Assembly: GCF_029227915.1 (NCBI RefSeq)
Contig: NC_079883.1
Span: 5,394,001 to 5,458,000, forward strand
Length of the DNA: 64,000 bases
Direction: 5' to 3'
Source: Hydractinia symbiolongicarpus
Lineage: Eukaryota > Cnidaria > Hydrozoa > Anthoathecata > Hydractiniidae
Both the position numbers and the translations under genes were made by a program. Positions 35,788-46,913 of the stretch are shown here, in pieces. The stretch's first letter is position 1, and each line of letters opens with the position of its first letter. The notes beneath the pieces are model-generated. The model was not told where the DNA came from. It made no database searches and saw nothing but the letters and a program-made list of their open reading frames with translations.

Positions 35788-36865
35788 TCATATTTGCGCC
35801 ATAAGTCCAGCAGCACTTATATTATCACCGCCACCCGCCGTTTGTTTGACATCCGTGCATACCAACACAGGCGCCACACAAATCTCATAATCTTCCTCAT
35901 CCCAACATGACACCGGACTCATCTCATCGAAATATATTCTCTCACCCCCATGAACAGAGAGAGAAAACGAATCATCCATAATAAGTCGCGATTTCTTCAC
36001 GTCTACGCCACTGTCATTACACACGTGTCGGTTGGCGGTCAGCGACGCCCTTGCCGATGCACCCTTGTTGTTTTTCCACTCGGAATCCTTTTTAGCTAGT
36101 ATGGCTTGAAAAGCCAGCGTGTGAACGTGTATACGAGACAAACCACGCTCGCTGTGTGTTTGATAATACCTATAAACCTCCCTCATATCGTCCAACACGG
36201 TGGCTGTCCTGGGATTCGAATCCGACACCTGTATCACCTTGCCATGCATGAACATACTGACTACATTGGGTAACTCCTGCTCGTTCATTCCCATCGAATC
36301 AACGAACGGCAAGACATGCGTCAAAACACTCTTCATCATGGCTGCTTCGCTAAACGACGCCATTTCGAAATGAAGAAGAGTTGATTTAGGTGTCTGCTTC
36401 AGTGCATCACCCAGTGCAGACATTCGTGCTTCTCTTACACCGTCTTCGAACGGAAAATTATCCAACATTTGGAGAGCACTTACAATGGCTAACCGTGGAC
36501 GCTCTTCCCTAACAACATCTTGAAAACCGTCCAAGGATTTAATGTAGGGGTTGTTTTGGTCACTGTGAACTATAAAGCGGTTAGCTCGGGTCACTTTATA
36601 TTTTCCCCAATTCTCTCCCACCTTGAACTCCATAATGAGATGAACGTCGTCTGTTCCTTCGAAGCCATTTCGAAATTTAAGATTTGAAGAAAAAAATGAC
36701 GCCAGTTTTTTAGACGCATGCGCACTAACTGTGACATCAGTGAATCCATCTTTTACAAATCTTTCGCCCATCACAGGAGCGTTGCCACCAGCTGTCCATA
36801 GAGCACCATTCAGCTTGTCAGCAGCTTCTACCATTTTCTTGAAGGTGGCCATGGGTATAAACCTC
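35788..36865 (-). CDS. ADPGK: ADP-dependent glucokinase, exon 2 (C-terminal three quarters)
   Basis: ADP-dependent glucokinase phosphorylates glucose using ADP and is ER-associated in animals. Exon 2 starts at 36865 after the acceptor TTTTTAG and supplies RFIPM..., completing the GAAAERF motif begun in exon 1. The joined protein is about 475 residues, close to the ~496 of the human enzyme. Visible family features are GGNA (residues ~143-146), the ANRF strand, the conserved SMGMNEQELPN, RIHVHTLAFQ, and the C-terminal APVLVCTDVKQTAGGGDNIS. In the last, Asp464 of GGGDNIS is the expected catalytic base of the ribokinase-like fold. An internal ATG at 36852 is not the start: the upstream exon fits the splice phase exactly. 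Confidence 0.92.
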
Positions 36866-38114
36866 CTAAAAATAGTGTACTATGTCAGACATGGCGTATT
36901 CGTCAGCTTATATAAAACAATAACATTGCATAGTCTTAACAGGGAATTGGCTAGACAAATCGCAAAATTCTGGATTCTCTTCTTTTGTAATTGTGTGAGA
37001 TTATTTTGCCTCCAAATGCCCATGGAGATCTATATTAGTGTATGTACAAACGTATAATGACTAACAAATATGCTTACAAACACATGAACCTGAAGAAAAA
37101 ACCTCTCAAGCTTTGTCAGTTATTCCAATCTACTAATTTCGAACAATATTACTTTTCTGGAAATCGATATTATTCAATTTTCATCTTTTTTTGTTATTTT
37201 TATATCAATGTTTAAAAACATGTAATGCAAACATAAACAGAAATCCAAACGATTACACCTACAAGCATTGAATTCTGGTCTTTTAATTCTTATGATTTTT
37301 TAAAAGGGATATTACTTCGTTAATGAACAACTGCTATTGAGCTGTTCTGTTACATTGTAATTTTTTAACTGATAGCTATTTTTAACCGGTTTATATAATC
37401 CGCAGCGCTGTTTGACTAAAAAGCTGGCTTTATACTAATTCAATAAAAACTGTTTTGTTTATCTATACTGTAAATCTTTTTTTTTTGCGGTACAGCCCGG
37501 GCTAATCAGTTATTATTGTATTAGTATAGACAAACAAAACAATTTATATTGTATTAGTACAGGTAACGTGATCAAATTTTTGTGGGGAAAATATTTAAAA
37601 CTTATAGCTATACTCCACAATAATAAAACGTGTAAAAAAATCTACATATGTGGGGGACTCCAACACCTCTCCTCTCCCTGTACGAAGAATCTAACTTGTC
37701 CAAAGTACTGTACTTGGCACCAAGACCTGAACATTTTTCAACCAATTTAACAAAACGATGGCCTGTTCTCAATACACAATGCCAAATTAAAACAATTGCC
37801 TGAAAATTTGTTATATTGGCATTAGACGAATTAATTGGTCGAATAATAAAACAATTTCCATGGTGCAAATTTAAGTCCTCAGTATAGTTGTCAGAGATAA
37901 AGCCCTTGCAACTTTACACTACTTAAGAACGTGACATTAAACTCAATAAACAAAGTAGATCAGAGAAACAGGCAGAATCTGTCATTTTTTGAATTTTTAT
38001 TGAAACAAAATATACACATAAAATTATGTATAAACATAAACTCAAAAATCTAAAAGTAAACCCTGTGAAATGAAGAATTCGCCCAGTATAATCTTTAAAC
38101 AATGAGTATACATT

Positions 38115-38600
38115 TTATAGGATGTTTCTATCCTGCCCTAGATATTGGCTATTACTCAAAACTACCCCTACAAATCTTTATGAAGAACTTATAATCAGGA
38201 AAATATAACTTTCCTTAGGATTATCCTTACAACTTAGAACTTACAACACAATTATTTATTTCATCAAGGTGAATCATTCTGTAAGTCCCAACTTTTTTTG
38301 GATTTCACCCAAAAATCAAGAAAAATCGGATATTCAGGCGATATTTGGTGTTTTTTTTGTGAACACTTAAAAAACGGAAGGTGAAAATTCCCTCTATAAC
38401 TAAAGCAATTAAATTCTCAGCAGATGTGGCATTTTGAACTAAATTAAAGCTTCTGATGACATCACAGAATGCTGACATTATTTCTGCCATTTTGTTCCTT
38501 TTGACGTAATATTTTGATTTAATTTGGACAAGCTTATCAAAAGTCATGGAGAAATCTGTCCCCAGTCATGTTTGGAAAACCCTGGACCAAATAGGGTTAA
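38115..38600. mobile_element. piggyBac-like MITE, copy D, truncated
   Basis: The right end GGACCAAATAGGG + TTAA and interior segments (GATATTGGCTATTACTC, AACTAAATTAAAGCTTC) match copies A and C. The left terminus is missing. Confidence 0.65.
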
Positions 38601-38841
38601 ATACTGGTGATATCCTATTAAGGAAGAACAAAAAATACTTTTGACAGTCCCTTTTTATATATATACCTTAATTTTATTGACTTATTGATTTTTAGACATA
38701 TGCACAGATGCAAAATGACATTTATGGAAAATCAATCAATTAGGATCCTGCACACACGGTATTTGTCAAAATGGTACCCATAAATGGTTCTTGATAGCAA
38801 AATCCATCAGGTTTAAAATTTTAAATAATATATACATATCT

Positions 38842-39056
38842 TTAAGAATTAACTTCAACAATTTTCTCAAATGCTTTCTTTGCTTCTGCATTGAAATAAA
38901 CCAGGAAATATATATAATTCCTGGCAAAGTAGTGATATTGCAAAAGTCCAATCTGATATGAATAAAGTTGTTCTGCAAGGCAGAAACAAATCAAACGTTG
39001 CACTAGGTCTAAAATCAAATTATCCACTTCACGCTCTAAAACGTATCTAACAACCA
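38842..39056 (-). CDS. Exon-like ORF nested in the ADPGK intron, unknown protein
   Basis: After a good acceptor (GTAGCATTTAG) the minus strand is open for 71 codons to TAA 38842-38844, with AATAAA on that strand near 38672. The composition is strongly protein-like: LEREVDNLILDLVQRLICFC, AEQLYSYQIGLLQYHYF, YFLVYFNAEAKKAFEKIVEV. Joining it to ADPGK exon 1 would give an early stop, so it is not an alternative ADPGK ending. It may be the last exon of another gene whose upstream exons lie between 39060 and 41000, or a captured exon. I do not recognise the family. Confidence 0.45.
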
Positions 39057-40525
39057 CTAAATGCTACAATCGCGATATAATATACCAAATTGGATAGCTA
39101 CATACATAGCGTTTTACATTGTTGGACAATGAGGTTGAATTTGTTCTGTATATTATGCTGAATAACTTTATCCATACGAAATAGGACATTCACCATACCA
39201 GTTCATTACCAAGAAATTTATTTTTTGGTTTATTTGATCCAAAAGAAAAACTTAAAAATATTCAGAAGAATGGCACATTAAAAAGTAACAGAAATTCAAA
39301 AACTTTTAACCTTAAACCCAGTGGATTTTGCCCAATTTAACAAATACAGCAATACACCATTTTGGAATTAGGATTCCCTATCATAGTGGGTGAAATAGAC
39401 TTTGAACCCTCACTTTAAGCAGCGAAGCTTACAAAAAGTAATAGAAAGTTATGAGGCTTTTTTGAGCTGAAGCTGTCCTGAATTTCCCAATTTTTCGCCA
39501 TTTTCGCAAATGTTTGTGCCATGAAATATTAAAAATCCCGAAATTTGCAAAAAAACATTTTTGCGAAATTACATTAATCTATAGTCTATTCGTGAAAGTT
39601 TTAGGATAAAAAAAACTTTTTTCTATACAGATTAGCATTTAGAGCGTCTGCCTGGATAGGCCATGGTCATACCTGAGAATAAGATTGCAACATTCCATTT
39701 CTATTTGTCAAACAGGTAACTAAGTGAAGTTTTTCAAGAAAAACGTTATATATATACATACTGTAAAATTATGTTTTTTTTTGCTCCTTTATCACTTGTG
39801 AACGTTTTTGCGTCAAAAAATTTTCACATATATACATGAAAGACCTTTACCGCAAACCTACGTCAATCTTGTGCACTTGTGAGAGTAAAAGCTCAAAATT
39901 TAATGATATTTATCCTCCAGAAACTTTCTGTCTGTGAAAGTTTGTGCCTTTACAGTTAGTGCTTAAATGTAAACAAAAACATGCCAGGAAAGGAGATAAA
40001 TCTTTCATTTCATTAAAGTGGGATCCATAAAAAAGGCGTACATCATTTAAAGCAAAAGCCTCATAGCGGTGTGAATGGTATTTTTACCTGGGAGGCAAAA
40101 TAGATGAGTTGCGAATGTTTACAAAGTTTGTGCTTCCTGACAGGCAGGAAAAAAAGGATCACTTAGCCAAATTGAATCTGTATGCTAAGTTTTATAGACT
40201 TTGAGGTATATAAGGTTAAAAATGAATTGGAATTGTTTTTTTCTCAACTATTATCTTCTCAGTTTAAGAGCAGACTTTACCAATTATATATAGCATCAGT
40301 TTTTTTTACACTTAATAATTTCGAACATCCAGTCTGTTCTGTTGTTTATATTTTTTGCCTGTGCACATGTGAGCACATGTCATTGTTCTCAATACGTCAA
40401 GCCGCAGCTCATCTATTGTATTGTAAGGCTATATATACATAGATAGATGTACATATTTTTCATGGCTAGCCTCACAAATATCGAGGGAAATACCCTGTCT
40501 ATTAGGCCACCTGCAAAAATATAAT

Positions 40526-40957
40526 TGGTTAGCGTCACCCGACCGACTCACTTTGAAAGGTGAAAGTCGAGTCAGGGAGTCGGTAAATTTGTAAAAAATA
40601 AACGAAACAATCCACGAACAATATTCAACACACAACAAAATTACCATTAACCTTTTCAGCGGCCCTCCGAATTACGGTTGTTACGTCTGAATGTTATTTC
40701 GATGGGGACTGCGCTGTGCTACTCAGTGCTACATTTTCCTGCTTCGCATTTATACAAGCAAAAACCATGGGAACGACGCTGATTGGCAAAAATGGAACTT
40801 GAAATAGAGGCTAAAAATTCAGCTGGCGTACATTTAAAACGAATAACAAAATTTGGCTACAAAATATAGTATTTTTGTAATTTTTCGGGAAAAACTTTTA
40901 TCCAACTGACCGACAGACTCACTTTTGTAATTAAAAAAAAAAATGACGCTAACTAAA
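40526..40957. mobile_element. MITE with TTAGCGTCA inverted ends
   Basis: The left end TTAGCGTCACCCGACCGACT and the right end ...TGACGCTAA are inverted. A GACCGACNGACTCACTTT motif occurs in both subterminal regions in the same orientation. No ORF. Confidence 0.5.
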
Positions 40958-41029
40958 CATATTTTCGACAGTGTCCTTATTTCCAGGAGGGGATATGGCT
41001 AAGATGGAGAGTCTCAAAGTATTAAGTGC

Positions 41030-41262
41030 TCATTTTGAGCTACGCAAACCCAATTAGAGTCTGGGCTTTACTAGACAACTCCCGGAAACATCCAAAGGCC
41101 CACACAGTGTGCCATCTCCCCAATTTCCCTCGCATGGCTTGGGTTAACCCGGGGCTATGGTAACATTCACTCGCCCATGTTGAATTGCCGTCAAGAAGAA
41201 TCCAACAACAGTCCCTCGCACAGGGTATGAATGCTAAAACCACTTATGTACAGCGCCATGCC
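41030..41262 (-). mobile_element. SINE, family 1
   Basis: Shares GGTTAACCCAAGCCATGCGAGG and neighbouring sequence with 4550-4740 and a GAGCTACG segment with 7040-7328. It lies about 60 bp inside the ADPGK intron. Confidence 0.5.
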
Positions 41263-41319
41263 TAAATGGATGGCTAAATTGTTACCATTGTACGCAAAAG
41301 TTTAGTTTATATGACTTAC

Positions 41320-41669
41320 TCTGCCGCAGCACCTTGTTCAAGGTAAAAGGCAAAAATCTCTGCAACATCTTGGAGCGTTGTCATTGACTGGTGGTATTTT
41401 GGTGCCTTTGGTGGTTTTAACCCAAGTTTATTCATCAGTGGAACTCCATTAACTTTTAAATCAAGACAAGAACCAAATCCTGCAGCAATTGGAAGTTGAG
41501 TGGATAAGTTCACCCAGCTTTCTTCAGCAAGTAAACCAGACCTTACATTTTCAAGTTTAAACTGCACATAAATGTTGTTCTTGTAGTAATAATATGCAGC
41601 AATCGCTGCAAGTATAGATATCACAACATTTTTTAACATGCTTGACGTGGACACAATCTCGTCAGCCAT
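41320..41669 (-). CDS. ADPGK: ADP-dependent glucokinase, exon 1 (N-terminus)
   Basis: Codes for residues 1-117, starting at ATG 41669 (MADEIV); an in-frame ATG at 41687 is an alternative start. Residues ~14-29 (NVVISILAAIAAYYYY) form the hydrophobic N-terminal anchor expected for the ER-directed animal enzyme. Residues 62-117 include AAGFGSCLDLKVNGVPL and EIFAFYLEQGAAAE, the start of the ribokinase-like sugar-kinase fold (family pattern VGxNACxD...GAAAERF). Here FGSCLD replaces the usual NACxD. The open frame appears to end in GAG TAA, but that TAA is part of the donor GTAAGT, and the exon joins 36865 in phase. Taken alone this exon can be mistaken for a small mitochondrial membrane protein. 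Confidence 0.88.
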
Positions 41670-41699
41670 TTTGTTTATCTTTAACAAAGATAATCTAAT

Positions 41700-42620
41700 T
41701 TGCAGAATACAAATCGGTGTTTCATTTCCAAGAAAAGAGAATTGCTCTCCTTCGCTGTGGTTTTACTAACCGGGCAACCCAGAAGAAATATAAGGCACTA
41801 CACCTCAAATAACATTATTCTTAATATAACATAATAAAATCTTAAGGCTTTTGCATTTTGTTTCTATTACATTTGCTTATAGTTTCCATAAAATTAAAAA
41901 GATAAAGATTATGACCTGTGTTGTAAAAAGCAAAGACAGTGCCGTTATCACGGCTGTTTCAGTTAAAAGAGGTAGTTGAGGCTCACGGGAAACACCGATG
42001 TATATATCATATATCAGTACTTTAAAAAAAATATGGTCTGTGACAAAACACGTTTTATTTAAAAATTTTTTGTTAAATTTAACATGGCCCCTATAGAATT
42101 TCACCTAGCCTTGATAGCAAAAACGTTCTACATGTTCAAAGAACTTCAGAAAATTAGTTTTTCTTTTTGCACAAAAAAAGTTGAGGAACAAAATTTTGTC
42201 CCACACGCAGCTATTTCTTGGATACCTGTTTTTAGTATATCGGCCGACCTTCACAATATACCCGAGACAAACCGGGTTGTTAGCTACTGATATGTACCTA
42301 TATATGACCTTGTCCAGCAATTTTTAATAGAAAAAAATCTCTGCGGGACGTGGATGCCCTTTATAACCAGTGTAAAATCTGATGATAAAGATGCCGTTTA
42401 CAGACAGAGCGGTAACCTGTTATGTACAGGTCTTTATGATTCTGCTAAAAATTCGTACCTATTATTGCCAAGTAGTGTATGCACCTTCCGTCTACTACGT
42501 ATGCCTTTACTTTACTTCCTAGTGTGCCAATGCTTTTCATGACTTGGTATTTCGTGTTTTTCTGCGCCTTTAGTAAATGACATAAAATTAAAAAAAAATG
42601 TCTTACCCTTCAAATATTTA
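41700..42620. other. Upstream flank of ADPGK
   Basis: The promoter and 5'UTR of ADPGK must lie at the left of this stretch. No other gene is supported. Confidence 0.35.
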
Positions 42621-42622
42621 TG

Positions 42623-43195
42623 CAGTGGACTCTCTATAACTCGAACCCCTATAACTCGAATCTCTCCTTAACTCGAACGTTTCGCTGGCACGGTGGGAAT
42701 TTCCTAATAAACTCTCATTCATAAAAAGTTCTCTTTTACTCGAACAACTCGAATCTCTCCTTAACTCGTAAGATTTTTTTAGTCTCTTCGGGTATTTCCT
42801 TTCTATAACTCGAACGTCGTATGTATAAGATACTTAGAACTTTATATGACTTGGTATCCAGAACTTCATATGACACAAGCAGTTTTTTTCCATTGTTTTG
42901 GCTCTGTAAACGTAAATAGAGTCTTAACTGATTCGAATGTTTCATATCTACACCTGTGAGGGGTCTTTAAATGATTCGAATGTCATTTGAACAAAACGTA
43001 AACACGATTCTTTGGTATTAAAGTTTTACGATCATGGCATCTGTTGCTGGGATAAAACCAGAAAACAAGTCCTGCAAAATAAAATACAAAACTTTAAAGG
43101 AGTTTGAGAAAGGAACTGCTCCAAAAGATTTTGCTGCCCGATTTGGTGTACCTAGGGGTTCTTTTGTAAATTGGAATAACAAATACCGTAAATGA
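42623..43195 (+). mobile_element. pogo/Tigger transposon 5' fragment with transposase N-terminus
   Basis: It starts CAGTGGACTCTCTATAACTC, with ATAACTCGAA repeated subterminally, as in Tigger elements. A 53-residue ORF at 43034-43195 begins MASVAGIKPENKSCKIKY and contains KEFEKGTAPKDFAARFGVPRGSF and WNNKYR, the psq-type CENP-B N-terminal DNA-binding helix-turn-helix. The frame ends where a new TACCGTAAATGACAG sequence begins, so the rest of the transposase (including DDE) was lost or displaced. Confidence 0.75.
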
Positions 43196-43463
43196 CAGAT
43201 TAGGCGGCCCGTGCTGATTAAGCTCCCCTGTCAAGTTACGCTATCCGTGTCTTACCACAAGCGACGGTGGCGGAAAGTGCTGCAACTATTATGCTAGGAA
43301 AAATTCAACATCATTATAGCACAAACGTGCTAATACTACATTCTATACTACATTCAAATACTACATTCACCGTAAAAAGTGCAGACTTTTTCGGTAGGAT
43401 TCAGCCATTTGAGAAAGCATTTCGAATGTTATAGGAATGTTGGGTGTTGTTCACGCAAGCTAA

Positions 43464-43490
43464 CAACCTCGATCCCAGGGCCTGTAGCAT
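43464..43490. mobile_element. CCTCG-family MITE end
   Basis: CAACCTCGATCCCAGGGCC without a recognisable partner end. Confidence 0.4.
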
Positions 43491-44685
43491 TTGTTGATAT
43501 GCGTATTGAACGCGTTTCTTTCTTACATTAAAGCGCACAATACATTCTGAAATCATTTGTGATGATTTTATTTCAAGAATAAACAATCTTCCAAATTTTG
43601 AAGAAAACCATTCTCAAAAATGCTGGGTATATGCAGCACTACAACACTTTCATGGGTGGAGGTTGTTATATCTGGAAAATCGAGAAGTTATAAACATTAC
43701 GCACTTTTGTAAATAACTCAAATTTGAAAAGAGATATATCTCGAGGTGTCTGCTAGCCTTTGCTTCTTTTTACGAAACGAAAAATAGTTGCAAATGTCTT
43801 TTTTCTGGCTTGTAAAATAATCTAGCGAGTTAGCTAAAACATTTATAAAATTAAAACCCTGAAAAAATATCTCGTTTAGTCCTTGTTGGGTCATTTAGAC
43901 AATTTCGGTATACCTAGCCAGCTAGATGTTACCTGTAGCCTTTGGAGCGACTTTACAATTTCCCCTCTTAAATTACTTTTTTAGCCTCTGAATGGCTTCG
44001 CGTCTTCGGCGCTTCGATGCTCCCGCGGCAGTGTAATGTATTTATTTAAAAGAGAAAAATGAGTAAATAAAGTTACAGCATTGATCCACAAAGTCACGAA
44101 GCCAACTATTCTATGTAGTGGAAAGATAAGGGTTTATTTGAAAGCGTAGCCTAGTTAGTTACAATCTGAAACTGAGGAAAAAATTGATGAAATACCACAG
44201 AATAATTTAGAAAATCCTTATTGAGGTATCAGGACGTTTCTTAACATTGAACAAGACGTATGATATACGTAAACAACCTCGCGAATAAAGTTTACAAAAA
44301 AGCTGTCTATTAGATTGTGATTTCTGTGACGAAGTTATAGACACGACATATTTAATCAGATAGGCAATTATATTTTTCACGCACTATGCAGTTATTTTTT
44401 CAAAATTGATTTGTGATATCTTTTTGAACGGAAAACTCCTCGAATGTGAAGCCCAGAAGAGGAATGCAGAAAGTTGATGGTTGATAAGTCTTCGTTTCTC
44501 TCTTACGTAATGTTGTGGAAATTTTGCAGACTACTTTCCAGGCATTTGGGAGACCTTAAGTCTGCCTACATTCACTTTTGTAAACTTTGGTGGAGACACT
44601 TTTACTTTACCAGTTAGTTAAAAAATGATTATGAACACTTATCTTATATAACAGCAAAAAAAGAAAAAAAGTAAAAATAATTACC
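43491..44685. other. Intergenic sequence
   Basis: No gene or clear repeat seen, except a slightly GC-richer stretch near 43985-44030. Confidence 0.3.
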
Positions 44686-44689
44686 AACA

Positions 44690-44760
44690 TGAGATTCGAA
44701 CACACGACTACTCCCGTTTCGGTGCTCAGAGAGGCAAAATTTCCATTCTTGTGGGACACA
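44690..44760 (-). mobile_element. tRNA-like remnant (B box)
   Basis: The minus strand contains GTGTGTTCGAATCTCATG, a near-perfect B box and partial T arm. No complementary 5' acceptor stem is present, so it is a SINE or tRNA relic and not a functional tRNA. Confidence 0.35.
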
Positions 44761-45133
44761 TTTGCGTTTTAATACAAGATCACGAGCTTGTAAAAAGGTT
44801 TGCATTTTGCACTAGTGTATACACGATTGAAAGAGGTAAATTATGGTTGGGGTGGTCGCAACAACATCGATGCCTAAGTCAAATTTTCGAATTTAATAAA
44901 AGCGTTGTCAAGATTTTCCTAAAAGGAAGTTTTTAACTCTTTCAACAATATATACATATATTTTATTTGTGAAAAAATTACAATATAATGGGGGGAGTTA
45001 TGTCTTGTATAGCTATTTTTATATACTGCGTGCTGACAGTTTGTTATACAATTTTGAGCAATCGAGTTCAACAATTTTTTGATACTGTGACCAACATGCA
45101 ACACTCATGGGCCTATGAGTAGTAGTTAATGTT

Positions 45134-46693
45134 TTAACGAAACTTTTTTCGCAACATATCAAAGGTGCTGTTGCTGGTGGGCTTTATATCCAAATTGTCA
45201 CTGCTTTTTGAATAAGTTTTTAATTCGTTCAAGATATTAGAGCATTCCTGGTCAACATTCACCAAATGAAAATCTAAGTATGGGCAACTGTTGCGAGGTA
45301 ACATTACCTGATCACCAGGTAAATCAGGAGTTGACTGCATATCTTTGCATGGCTGTCTTCCTGTGATTAGATTGAGCAGTTTTGAACATCTTTTTTTGTT
45401 GTTCAGCGCAAATCTTTCTAAAACGGTTAGAAATTTAGGATCTTGTACTTCTTCTTCTTCTTTTTCCATTGGTGTATCCTCAAATGTTATGCGTATGCTA
45501 GGCTCGTTAGATATTTTCTCGTATATTGGTTCGTGTTTTAACGTGTTGTTGTTGATTTTAGGTCCCGTTATGCTCCAGAAGCTACCAACTCTCTTCAAGG
45601 TACCAGTATTGTTAAAAAACTCTTCTGATGGTAGTTGGGTTATGTCGTCTCGACTTTCCCAAAATTGACTTAACACATTGTCAGCGAAGTCTTCTTCTAT
45701 TATTGAAGGACACGTATAATCTTCGAGGGATATTGAGACAACGCGTTTTCTGCTTTGAATTCCCAAATCTTCGTATAAGCAGGACTGATGATGAAACAAC
45801 GAGTAATCTAAATTCGATTTTATAAGTTTTTCCTCGATCATTTTTAAATCTGCAACGTCTGGGATATCAAGTTTGTTTACATCGTCAGTTTCAACTTTAA
45901 CTTCAACTGGCAACGATTTTGGCAACGTGTGAACCGTTTTTAAGTTTCGGCTAATGCGTATTGCAATTAATATTTCGGTTTCCGTAACGTCGGTGACAAA
46001 TAAACGTTTTTCGACTTTGTGGGAGAAATCGCTCTCTTTTGCATCCGTTGACATACTTATCATAAAAGGAACCTTTTCTGACCGTAAAATATCTGATATG
46101 TTCCGTTTACATTTCAGTAGTGGTGAGTCACATATATAAAAATTGCCTGTCACGTGCTCAGGTAAATATAAACTTTTGCCTTGTGGATATGAGCGTACTT
46201 GTATGCCTTTCCCGTGTGCTTTGAAGTATTTTTTAATTGAAGGAGTACGCTGCACATTGAAGATTTGACCGACTTCATAAACATTATTTGCGCAAGAAAA
46301 ACTTTTTTCGTTCACAAACCACGTGTACTTTAGTTTGCTTTTACAAAGACAACGAATGGTGGAAAAAACTTTGTTTGTTTTGATGCCTGTAAATTCGATC
46401 TGCATTGTGTTTTGAGCGGGGACTTGTACGTAGCCATCTTTTGAAGCGCATTTCAACTCAATATGACTGTATTTTTTTAAAAGAATCAACTTGTTCAACT
46501 TATGTGGACGTGTGTCGAATCCAAAATATTTGTTTCTTTTAGATGGCACCACTTGAACAACAAGGGGGAGTGTGTTTGTCTTTAATACATCTTCAATGAA
46601 TAAAGGTGTTTTGCCTTTTCTTTCCCCATCGCTGTGTTTAAAATCTGGAGAAATTCTCTCTTCTTCATCGGTTGTGAAAATTGTAAAAACCAT
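45134..46693 (-). CDS. CABIT-domain protein without SAM (Themis/GAREM-related)
   Basis: An intronless coding frame of 519 residues. The N-terminal ~330 residues align in pattern with the 29122-30507 protein: LPLVVQVVPSK against LPLTVKLLDEN, VYEVGQIFNVQ against VYSPGLIFEVL, VTGNFYICDSPLLKC against IRGEFRKCNSPYFEC, and PVEVKVE against PVDFQLT. The C-terminal half is hydrophilic, with acidic MEKEEEEVQD, several tyrosines (YEKI, EDYTCP) and no SAM domain. It is therefore a diverged paralogue, plausibly a signalling adaptor. On the minus strand an acceptor CCTTTTAG lies 4 bp upstream of the ATG and a donor GTAAGT at about 46871, so the 5'UTR has a short intron (about 46698-46871). Confidence 0.72.
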   Translation of the reverse strand: MVFTIFTTDEEERISPDFKHSDGERKGKTPLFIEDVLKTNTLPLVVQVVPSKRNKYFGFDTRPHKLNKLILLKKYSHIELKCASKDGYVQVPAQNTMQIEFTGIKTNKVFSTIRCLCKSKLKYTWFVNEKSFSCANNVYEVGQIFNVQRTPSIKKYFKAHGKGIQVRSYPQGKSLYLPEHVTGNFYICDSPLLKCKRNISDILRSEKVPFMISMSTDAKESDFSHKVEKRLFVTDVTETEILIAIRISRNLKTVHTLPKSLPVEVKVETDDVNKLDIPDVADLKMIEEKLIKSNLDYSLFHHQSCLYEDLGIQSRKRVVSISLEDYTCPSIIEEDFADNVLSQFWESRDDITQLPSEEFFNNTGTLKRVGSFWSITGPKINNNTLKHEPIYEKISNEPSIRITFEDTPMEKEEEEVQDPKFLTVLERFALNNKKRCSKLLNLITGRQPCKDMQSTPDLPGDQVMLPRNSCPYLDFHLVNVDQECSNILNELKTYSKSSDNLDIKPTSNSTFDMLRKKFR

Positions 46694-46871
46694 ACTTCTA
46701 AAAGGTTAAAAAAGGAATGCTAAAAGCAACACAAATGATCAAAACAAAATCAACAACAACAATGAAGAAGGCAGTGTCAACATCAACGACGACAACGACG
46801 ACAAAGACAACAGCGCCGACCACAACAATGACGGCGACGGTGATAATGAAAACGTGAGTAAGAATACTTAC

Positions 46872-46913
46872 ATTCTGAATGCTGAAAGAACGTCCGTGCA
46901 GTGAAATATGCAT
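46872..46913 (-). other. 5'UTR exon of the CABIT gene with an upstream ORF
   Basis: An ATG at 46913 opens MHISLHGRSFSIQN up to the donor at 46871. After splicing it continues as KYGFYNFHNR and stops, overlapping the main start codon in another frame. If the splice is real, this uORF could lower translation of the CABIT protein. Confidence 0.35.

Larger units (their letters stand above)
36866..41319 (-). other. Intron 1 of ADPGK (4.45 kb)
   Basis: Donor GA|GTAAGT at 41319 and acceptor TTTAG|GAGG at 36866. The intron holds a degraded piggyBac-like MITE, an unrelated exon-like ORF, a MITE with TTAGCGTCA ends and a SINE. At 37040-38100 and 39060-40520 I see only AT-rich sequence, with a GCGGTACAGCC MITE end at 37488-37520 and TTTCGCAAA-type repeats at 39480-39960. 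Confidence 0.85.

Noticed and set aside
35788-36852. Complete 354-residue kinase starting at ATG 36852
   Set aside because: It lacks the family N-terminus, and four more in-frame codons precede the ATG up to a good acceptor that joins exon 1.
41316-41687. Stand-alone 123-residue membrane protein (MICOS subunit-like)
   Set aside because: The stop codon lies in a GTAAGT donor, and the sequence continues in phase into the glucokinase exon at 36865, rebuilding GAAAERF.
44690-44760. Functional tRNA on the minus strand
   Set aside because: The B box is good, but the 5' acceptor half complementary to GTTGGTA is missing.
46698-46913. 71-residue Val/Thr-rich membrane ORF
   Set aside because: It reads through the simple GTTGTTGTCGTCG repeat of the 5'UTR intron.
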